Shown in pieces: positions 1-7,190 of a stretch of DNA of 34,124 nt. The notes below the pieces were generated by a model. It was not told the DNA's origin. It searched no databases and worked only from the letters and a program-made list of their open reading frames with translations. Positions within the stretch are counted from its first letter, which is position 1, and the number at the start of each line of letters is the position of its first letter. The stretch lies in assembly GCA_900128565.1 (NCBI GenBank), contig LT635952.1, forward strand, positions 1-34,124, in the 5' to 3' direction. The stretch comes from Stramenopiles sp. TOSAG23-6. Its lineage: Eukaryota > Sar. The position numbers and the translations under genes were made by a program.

Positions 1-53
1 ATTTCGTACGAAAAAAAATCGATTTTTTTGTTTAAAAAAAAAATAAAACATAC
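1..53 (-). other. Introner-type intron, 5' part, in the His-rich gene
   Basis: On the minus strand it starts GTATGTTTT at position 53 (phase 0), followed by T and A tracts and the core TTTCGTACGAAAT. The window stops inside that core, so the branch box and 3' end are not visible. Confidence 0.8.
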
Positions 54-821
54 ATTCGTTTGTTCTTTTGTATTCCTATGTCTACGATTTTGTTTTTTTT
101 CATTTTTTTCATCTTCCCATCGATTGAATAATTTGATACAACGAACATCATTTTCAGATAAATTATTTCCATTATATTTATCAACCATGGAATCATTTTG
201 ATGATGATGATGGCGATGATGATTTTTACGATTTTTATCAGTTTTATCCACTTTAGTAGATTTTCTTGGACTCGTAATAAAATGTTTAAACGAATTCCAC
301 AATCCAATTACTTGTTTCTCCTCCTTTATGAGGAATTGTTTTGCTTTGGACTCCAAAATATTTGCGTCTTTTGTTACTTCGTCTTCAATTGCTTGAACCT
401 CGTCTACAATTGCATGCTCTATTTTTTGAAGGGCAGACATAGAACCAATAGAATTGGGTGTTAATTGGTGCTGGTTATGTTGATGATGGTGTTTCGAATG
501 ATGATGATGTTGATGATGGTGTTCCGGTTGATCAACTGAATGTTTTCGATGATGATGATGATGATGAGATTTCTTTTCTTTTTCTTCTTGAAGGCTTTTG
601 GGCTTTTTCTTCTTTTTCTTGCTTCTTCTTGTGAATGACATTGTCTTTGTGGCTCGTTTCCAAATTGAAGGATTTCCCGTGGTCGCAAAACCTCGTATTG
701 TTCCGCCACCAGCGCTTACTTTTGTGTCAACCTGTGGGTATTTTTTCCCGTTGTAACTACGCGTCTCACTGACTGTTGTTGTTGTAGTATATTCTGTTGT
801 CTTTCCCTCTTCTTCTTGCAT
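1..821 (-). CDS. His/Lys-rich hypothetical protein, 5' part, runs off window edge
   Basis: I do not recognise this gene. The coding exon is 54-821 on the minus strand (256 codons), starting at the first ATG after an in-frame TAA. It continues into an intron (1-53) that is cut by the window edge, so the C-terminus is missing. The product is hydrophilic. It opens with a Thr-rich stretch, then a Lys/Arg-rich block near residues 68-80, a run of six His at about 86-91, more His-rich clusters, a helical acidic segment around residues 130-175, and another His cluster. There is no signal peptide or membrane segment. The His runs come from CAT repeats, so they may be low-complexity expansion rather than a metal-binding domain. 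The exon is open from its ATG to the splice site, which supports a real gene. Confidence 0.7.
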   Translation of the reverse strand, partial: MQEEEGKTTEYTTTTTVSETRSYNGKKYPQVDTKVSAGGGTIRGFATTGNPSIWKRATKTMSFTRRSKKKKKKPKSLQEEKEKKSHHHHHHRKHSVDQPEHHHQHHHHSKHHHQHNQHQLTPNSIGSMSALQKIEHAIVDEVQAIEDEVTKDANILESKAKQFLIKEEKQVIGLWNSFKHFITSPRKSTKVDKTDKNRKNHHRHHHHQNDSMVDKYNGNNLSENDVRCIKLFNRWEDEKNEKKQNRRHRNTKEQTNVCFIFFLNKKIDFFSYE

Positions 822-1329
822 TCTATCTCTGTTTTTTATTTCTTTTTTTATAATTGGGATATATCCTCAGTAAATCTCTCAATTGAAATATATTAGTCGG
901 ATGCTGGTGTACTAATATTCTTAGTATATGCGGTGTACTAATATTCTTAGTATATGCGATAAGAAGATACGATAAAATGAGTACTGTATATTGTAACGTC
1001 TATCCAAAAACCTCCGGAAAGAACTGAAGAAAAGCGAAAGGATAACGGAAGAAACGACGGAGATATTTGTAATCTAATAACGACAAACCTGTTCCAAATT
1101 TAAATTTTCTCTTTTCTCCAACCTTTGAAACGCATTTCAATTTGTTCAAAATTTGAATTTCGAAAATCGAATAAGTGAAAATTTAATCAAGAGAATAAAA
1201 AATTTGAATGGAATCAAAAAATTCTCTTTCTATTAGGGAAAAATAATCATCAGGAATAGCAGCGTATTTTTACAATAAATTGGTGAATTATACTCTAGAA
1301 GCTTTACAAGTGTGCAAGTCTGAGTCTCA
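822..1329. other. Divergent intergenic region, AT-rich
   Basis: This 508 bp gap separates the starts of the His-rich gene (-) and the DUF5672 gene (+), so it should hold both promoters. I see no open reading frame or RNA gene. It contains a tandem repeat at 906-957 and several short A/T-rich palindromes. The mirror copy is 32796-33303. Confidence 0.6.
906..957. repeat. Two tandem 26-bp units, each with a small inverted repeat
   Basis: Two identical 26-bp units (906-931 and 932-957) each contain TACTAA and TTAGTA separated by five bases, a potential small hairpin. They lie in a divergent promoter region, so they could be paired regulator sites; this is inference. The mirror copy is 33168-33219. 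Confidence 0.8.
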
Positions 1330-2695
1330 ATGAGCTCACTAGATTTCTTTGTCGTCATGATGTGTCTACGATTGACGATTCCATCTTCATCAAAACATAG
1401 CGTATTCAAAGACCTACATGCCCAATCTCTTGCATGCGCTAGTTATGAAACAGATAACATTGTATGGAATCAAATGATAATGGAAGCTGGTCCAACAGCT
1501 CTTGAATTGCCAATTAAGATAGCACACCCTTCAAACTCTAGTAACTCACAAAAATGGGACAAAGCCGGTATTTTGATAGAGCCACGCAGCCATCCTTGTA
1601 TAGGAATTGTTGTTCGCTCGGTGATGTTTTATCTTGGACCTAATTGGGGTTTACAAATATTCCACGGGCCAGATAATCTACAATTTATAAGAGATAATTT
1701 GTCCCTAAATTGTTCTGTGACTACTAATAGTTGCACTTATAACAAAGCTATACTCAAAAGGATTAAATTTACAAATTTATATAATGTATATAAAAGTATG
1801 CAATCAAATACTTGGCCTTTATGGCTTCAGAATAAATGGGCCTCTTGGGTATCGCTACAGGAAAAAGAGAATGAAAGCAGCGGGCATTGGAATCTTCATC
1901 GTAGGGTGTATGTTTTCATCATGAATTTCAAATTTTTGTTTCGTACGAAATTTTGTACCTAAGAAAAATTTAAATTTGATATATTTTTTCACAATACATA
2001 TATAGTCAAATTCTTCTTGATATGAAGTTTTGGGAGAAAGTTAGTGCTGATACAGTTTTAATATTCCAAACTGATTCCTTCCTTTGCCGTTTTGGAATTG
2101 AAAAATATAAAGATTTTGACTATGTAGTACGTTCTTCACTTTATTTCATATTTTTTTTGTTGTATACCCAGCTAACGAAATTAGAATTTAAAATATTTTT
2201 TTTTGTATATACCTAACGGATTTATAATTTAAAATATATTTTTTCAGATTTCATGGCTCTCCCTGGAAATTATGTTTCAACAACCCTAGCAGCTATCTCT
2301 GTGTTGGAGGAAACGGGGGTCTTTCTCTTCGAAAGACTTCAGCAATGAAGCATTTAATTACAAATGGAGTAAGAACACTAGAAATGGAAGACTGTATGTT
2401 TTATTTTTTTTCAAATTCTAATTTTTTTTTCGTACGAAATTTTGTACACCAATTTGCTGATTGGTTGCATAGGTCAAAAAAACAAAAATTTACTTTGTTA
2501 CCATTTGAAACTGCACAAAATGTTTTTGTTGAAGAAATTGTACCAAAAAATACTAATAAATTACCAATTCTGGGTATACATAAAGTCTTCAAATATATAA
2601 ATAGTAATAGTATGAGTATGTTACTCCAGTCATGTATGTCAGAACTTAGAAAACCTCAAAACTTTAAAAAGGATGGAGAATTATCAGAATTATAA
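1330..2695 (+). CDS. DUF5672-domain protein (glycosyltransferase-like), 4 exons
   Basis: Exons are 1330-1907, 2000-2126, 2255-2393 and 2448-2695, joining to 363 residues with a TAA stop. The spliced C-terminal half carries the DUF5672 signature: FWEKVSADTVLIFQTDSF, then DYVGSPW across the second intron, then VGGNGGLSLR. The family is uncharacterised but often found near glycosyltransferases; the QTD in LIFQTDS resembles a DxD-like site. Each junction restores a family motif only when the intron is removed from GT to a final T: the first gives YSQILLDMKFWE, the second DYVGSPW, the third EDYQFADWLH. The N-terminal 190 residues are less recognisable, and upstream exons are possible. In this arm the third intron is 54 bp and lacks its usual 3' part. 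Confidence 0.8.
1908..1999 (+). other. Introner-type intron (DUF5672 gene, intron 1)
   Basis: This is a 92-bp, phase 2 intron. It starts GTATGTTTTC, has core TTCGTACGAAATTTTGTAC, box CCTAAG, and ends TTTTTTCACAATACAT. It is close to the family consensus. An AG at 2004-2005 lies downstream of the inferred end; the non-AG end gives the better match to the protein family. Confidence 0.8.
2127..2254 (+). other. Introner-type intron, composite (DUF5672 gene, intron 2)
   Basis: This 128-bp, phase 0 intron starts GTACGTTC and ends TTTCAT. The 3' half is an imperfect tandem duplication (about 2162-2204 and 2205-2247), each unit carrying CTAACG and a T tract. A CAG at 2245-2247 is a decoy: using it with the available GT breaks the frame, while the AT end gives DYV-GSPW. 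Confidence 0.75.
2394..2447 (+). other. Shortened introner-type intron (DUF5672 gene, intron 3, left arm)
   Basis: This 54-bp, phase 1 intron starts GTATGTTTTA and stops just after TTCGTACGAAATTTTGTAC. Compared with the right-arm copy (31640-31731, 92 bp) it lacks the CTAAC box, the T tract and the AATAC end. The deletion ends exactly at the inferred first base of exon 4. Confidence 0.75.
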
Positions 2696-2771
2696 ATGAA
2701 AATATTTAATATTTTTAATTAAGTTTACCATATGTTTGTGAATTTCAAATTTATTTAGCCGTGGTCAAATT

Positions 2772-2818
2772 TTTTTTTTGACTTTCGTCCCAGTCAGGAC
2801 TCCGGAGGTCAAAAAAAA
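2772..2818. other. Hairpin-forming inverted repeat between DUF5672 gene and PIG-A
   Basis: TTTTTTTTGAC (2772-2782) pairs with GTCAAAAAAAA (2808-2818), with GTCC/GGAC nested inside. It lies about 80 bp upstream of the PIG-A start and 80 bp after the previous stop, so it could act in 3' end formation or in the PIG-A promoter. The mirror copy is 31269-31315. Confidence 0.6.
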
Positions 2819-2900
2819 TATCAAACACGAACACGAGAGATAAAAAAGCAATGCAATTATTTCTTTTCAATAAAATGCAGTAGCTAATTTCACGACAATA

Positions 2901-4734
2901 ATGCCAGTCTTGAATAATGCTACCTCACCAATTGTTGGAAAGCAAAAGCGTTCTATTCTTTTTGTATGTGACTTTTTTTACCCTAGATTAGGTGGGGTAG
3001 AAATGCACGTCTTTAGTCTTGCTCAGTGCCTTTTAAAACGAGGACATAAAGTCGTGATTTTGACACATAATTACGAAAATCGTGTAGGTGTGCGTTACAT
3101 GGTCAACGGTCTCAAAGTGTATTATGCTCCCCTTGCAGTAATGGCAGATCAATGTACTTTCCCCACACTGTATGGATTTTTCCCTTTGTTTCGTCAGATT
3201 CTTATTCGGGAAAAAATAGACATTGTGCATGGTCACCAGGCAACATCTCAGTTAACTCATGAGTGCATACTTCATGCTCAAACTATGTCATACAAAGTTG
3301 TGTATACGGATCATTCGCTTTTTGGTTTTGCGGATCTCGCAAGCATTCACGCAAATAAAGTCCTTTCCTTTACTCTATGTAATATTGATCACGCAATATG
3401 TGTTTCACACACCTGTCGGGAAAATTTAGTATTACGGGCATCACTTGCGCCTGAAATAGTATCCGCAATTCCTAATGCTGTAGATTCATCAAAATTCACC
3501 CCTGATTTTGAAAAGCCACACTTTACGAAGTTTCCTACTGAATCAGATGTAATTAATGTTGTCGTAATTAGCAGAATGGCATTTAGGAAAGGTATTGATT
3601 TACTTGTGCAAATGATACCTCTTGTATGTCGTGATTGTCCTAATGTTCATTTTATTATTGGAGGCGATGGTCCGAAACGATTGCTTCTCGAGGAAATGAG
3701 AGAAAAAGAATGTTTGTTTTCATCATTCATTTCAAAAAAACAAATTCGTACCAAATTCCGTACCTAACGAAATTCGAATTTGAAATATTTTTCATCAAAA
3801 TATGTCTACAAGATAGAATAGAAATATTAGGCTCAGTGCCACACCGAAATGTTCGAGATGTTTTAGTGAGAGGTCATATATTTCTAAATTGTAGTCTGAC
3901 AGAATCTTTTTGTATCGCAATTCTTGAAGCTGCTTCTTGTACGTTTTCACCAATACGAATTTCAAATTCTGTTTTTTTTTCGTACTAAATTTTGTACCTA
4001 AGGGTTTTTTTGGGGTTTTATTGTAGTAATATACTTAACAAAAAAATCGAATCTATTGTATACATATTCTTTCACAATATATGTGGTCTTTATGTAGTTT
4101 CAACAAAAGTAGGAGGAGTACCAGAAGTCTTACCACCAGAAATGATCAGTTTTTCTTCACCAAACGCTGCCGATTTATCTCAAACATTGCAACGATCTTT
4201 CAAAAATCTTGCTTTCGTCGATGTACATTTTCAAAATTAAATTTTCAAAATTTCAAAATTTTTTTTTTGTAAGTAGAAACTTTCATACCTAACAAAATAT
4301 TTTTACTGAAAAAAATATTTTTTCACAACATATCGCGCTCATTTTCATGAATCTTTAACTACAATGTATAATTGGGAAAATGTTGCGGAACGTACTGAAA
4401 TTGTATATGATCGAGTGGTACCTTTTTTATTTCAAATTTCAATTTTTTTTTTTTTATACGAAATTTCGTACGTAACATTTTTTTTTTTTCGAAATATTTT
4501 TTCACAATACGTATAAATCTTCCGACTACATCGGTATTGAAAAGATTTCAAACATATAGTCAAATTGGAACTATTTTTGGTCCACTTTGTTGCATTATTA
4601 TTGTAATTGATTATCTATTTTTGAAAATTTTAGAGATTTTAATGCCAACAGAACTTGTTGAAATTGCACCAAATTTGACAATATCGATGTTAGGGTATAA
4701 ACAAAACATGGAAAGCAAAGAAAAGTATAAATAG
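2901..4734 (+). CDS. PIGA: PIG-A, GPI N-acetylglucosaminyltransferase catalytic subunit, 5 exons
   Basis: PIG-A is the catalytic GT4-family subunit of the ER complex that transfers GlcNAc from UDP-GlcNAc to phosphatidylinositol, the first step of GPI-anchor synthesis. Exons are 2901-3711, 3804-3938, 4083-4222, 4334-4417 and 4513-4734, giving 463 residues (human about 484). Visible motifs are the N-terminal [12 protein letters not shown] loop, HGHQATS, the nucleotide-binding region [13 protein letters not shown] (about residue 224) and IIGGDGPKR, and the E-x7-E motif in [25 protein letters not shown] matches the family C-terminal region, and a hydrophobic segment near the C-terminus fits the single ER membrane anchor. 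All introns belong to the repeated family and phases agree throughout. Its 3' end converges on IFT54, 129 bp away. Confidence 0.95.
3712..3803 (+). other. Introner-type intron (PIG-A intron 1)
   Basis: This 92-bp, phase 1 intron starts GTTTGTTTTC and has a diverged core (TTCGTACCAAATTCCGTAC), box CTAACG and end TCAAAATAT. Removal gives [14 protein letters not shown], collinear with other PIG-A proteins. Confidence 0.8.
3939..4082 (+). other. Introner-type intron, extended (PIG-A intron 2)
   Basis: This 144-bp, phase 1 intron starts GTACGTTTTC, has core TTCGTACTAAATTTTGTAC, box CCTAAGG, then about 50 extra bases with a second TTAAC, and ends CACAATATAT. Removal joins EAASC to [11 protein letters not shown]. 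Confidence 0.8.
4223..4333 (+). other. Introner-type intron (PIG-A intron 3)
   Basis: This 111-bp, phase 0 intron starts GTACATTTTC, has a degraded core, box CATACCTAAC, then an A7-TA-T6 palindrome, and ends CACAACATAT. There is no AG between the branch box and the exon, so an AG acceptor is not available. Confidence 0.8.
4418..4512 (+). other. Introner-type intron (PIG-A intron 4)
   Basis: This 95-bp, phase 0 intron starts GTACCTTTTTT, has the perfect palindrome TACGAAATTTCGTA, box GTAAC, and ends CACAATACGT. The exact 3' base is less certain here because the flanking protein sequence is poorly conserved. Confidence 0.65.
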
Positions 4735-4863
4735 GACAATTTCTAATTTCAATTGTGAGCTTTTGGTAAGCTAAGGTGTTCTACATGCAATACTTAAATA
4801 TACTTAAATATAAATAATACAAATGAAGAATGTTTTTACTTGAAAATTATTTTTTTAAACATT

Positions 4864-7024
4864 TTACTGTTGGTATGCATTTATCACCATTTGTAGTAAT
4901 TCCGCTATTCTAGAGTCATTCCTTGCAATCTTTGCCTTTACTGTATTAATCTTTGTCATTTGATCTTTTATTGATTTTTCTTGCGCTTCCAATTCAGCAT
5001 ACAAACCTTTTATTTCATCTTCTTGTGATCGTTCAATGTCTTCGAATTCAGCCGTATATTTTTCATACTCACAACGCCATTGTATTAATTCTTTTTTCAT
5101 CATTTCCATATCTTCATGAACAAAATCCATGTACTGTTAAAAAATATATATTTTTTAAATTTGTTAGGTACAAAATTGAGTACGAAAAAAAAAACATAAA
5201 TTCAAAATTGAAAAACAAAACATACATGCACTTACCTAAAGGATTAGTACTTTTGCACAATTTCTGTATACCTATACGTAATTCTTTGACATTCACTGTG
5301 GTTTTTTTTCTACCTGATTTTTGTTTTTTTCCGACTCTTCCCATACGAATTCCTTTTTTCTGTGATGTTTTCTTTGATTCAGAATTTTCTGCACGTTTAG
5401 CTTCATCTGCCCTATTGGTTTCAGCGGCCTCAATTTCTCTTACAAGCTTAGATTTATTACCACCGTAATCATCAGCTTGGGAATCTAAACGAAAGTCATC
5501 ATTTTTAGACTCTTTTTGTTCATCATCAGAATCATCCTCTGAATCTTTGGCATCTTCAGTAATCACATTACCCACTTCAGCATCTGGATCAATATTTTTG
5601 AGATCAGATACTTTGCGCACATTCTCTCTTACTGTAGGAGGTCTCCTACGGGCAGTTGTAGGTCTTGCAAGACGTTGTGTCCTTGGTCTTTCAGATGGTG
5701 CTTCGAATTCTGTAGCACTACTCTTCTTTTTCGATTTCGAAGGTCGCCTTGGCTTGGAAGGCACATCTTGTTTTGTATCCATATCTACATCAGATATTCG
5801 CGAATTTTGTGATTCCTTTTCTTCCCGTGTTGATGAATGTGCCATTGCCGACAATGATGAATCTGTATTTTGAATACGAGAAGTACTCGAGTTAGTGTTT
5901 GACGAAATATCAGTACTACCAGTAGCAGCTACAACTAAATATTCTAGAAAACGTCGAGTTTTTTCAGTCTCTTTACCCGCGACTACTTTTGATAAATTAA
6001 TATCACAAATTACACCTAAATCTGCATTCACTGCATCTACGATTTTTTGTAAATATCCTATTTTCATTTCTTTCCCTTTAATAGCCTTTGAATTTTTCTC
6101 ATCGTCACCATAAAGTTCTGTTTGATAATTTCGCGCATTGCATATATTAGTAATCACATCAAATAAGAAACGAAATGGAGGTTTTCCGAGTAATTTATCA
6201 CTTAATCTTGGTTTTGATATGATTGCGGATATTCTTTCCCTACATTCTTCAAGATCCCCAGTCAAAACACTTAGGTCCAATTGTTCATCACTGTGTTTTG
6301 AACTTTGATGTTTTGGTGTAGAGTCTGCTTCAGAAAATTTTGACATTTCGGGAGATTGGGGGCGACGTGACTCAATTTGATGTTTCCCTTCATCTTTACT
6401 TTCTCGTTCACGGGAACCTGTTTCTACAGTATTCTTAAGATCAAAATCTGATTGCTCTTGTGATGGTGGAGCATCCTCTGGCTCTTGTATACGTTCACGA
6501 CNTTTTTTAGGCTTTTTTGGTTCAGATTCTAGTGTCGATTTACTTTCTTCTAGAGATATTTTTCCTTCTGTTGATCCTTTCTTACTAGAAGACTGTTTCA
6601 TTATGCGCCCGCCGCCACTCCCAGGAGTTTCCCCATTCAGTACCCGTTCGACTAATGGATCGTTATCTGAGGCAGATTCTTTGGCACAAATGGCGAGTTG
6701 CTGAAGGAATCCGTTTGTTCTCTCAGGTTCTTTGCCTGCAACAACTTTATTTGGATTCACATCTACTGGTGTGCCTTGGGCAAGACCTACTAAAGCTATT
6801 ATTTTGTTAAGATACGCAATTTTTGGACCTTTCCCTCGAATTGCTTTACCATTTAACTCTTCACCTTCATATAAACCTTCACCGAACCCCGTTTCCTTAT
6901 TTACATTCGAAATGATATCGTGTAGGAACCTAAATGGGGGTTTTCCAAGTAGTTTATCCGACATTTTTGGCTTGAAAATGAGCCCATCAAAGTGTTGCCT
7001 TGTTTCGTTGATGATATCTTCCAT
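4864..7024 (-). CDS. TRAF3IP1: IFT54 (TRAF3IP1/MIP-T3), intraflagellar transport B protein, 2 exons
   Basis: IFT54 is a subunit of the IFT-B complex that carries tubulin and other cargo along cilia and flagella; its N-terminal calponin-homology-like domain binds microtubules or tubulin. Exons are 5226-7024 and 4864-5128, giving 687 residues, near the human length (691). The N-terminal domain is present twice: residues about 1-113 and about 254-366 both contain SDKLLGKPPFRFL and KVVAGKE with the same spacing. A charged, low-complexity linker follows, then a C-terminal coiled coil containing NPLGK and EDMEMMKKELIQW, the conserved family end. The start was set at the ATG giving MEDIIN; an in-frame extension upstream is not family-like. 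One undetermined base at 6502 leaves residue 175 unknown (Ser, Arg, Gly or Cys). Confidence 0.95.
5129..5225 (-). other. Introner-type intron (IFT54)
   Basis: This 97-bp, phase 2 intron on the minus strand starts GTATGTTTTG, has core TTCGTACTCAATTTTGTAC, box CTAACA, and ends TTTTTTAACAGTACAT. A GGTAAG ten bases upstream and the internal CAG look like canonical sites, but using both shifts the frame to a stop within seven codons. The AT end gives NPLGKCMDFVHED, collinear with the family. Confidence 0.75.
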
Positions 7025-7190
7025 GGTGTAATGTATCGGAAATGAAGTACGTAATTTGTGGGTAAAAGAAAAACACACAAGTTTTGTCGTATCTCAAAAC
7101 ACAGAAGGGATAAACGTTAAAAAAAACGATTTGTAAAAGTAACCGTCGACAAAAAAAAAAAAAAGAAAAATACACGAAATATCAAAGCAT

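Noticed and set aside
1908-1999. Group I or group II self-splicing introns
   Set aside because: The copies are only about 90 bp, with none of the conserved catalytic core or domain V, and lie in nuclear genes.
2127-2247. Canonical GT-AG reading of DUF5672 intron 2 ending at CAG
   Set aside because: The frame after CAG needs a phase 2 donor, and no GT there supplies it; the AT end gives DYVGSPW.
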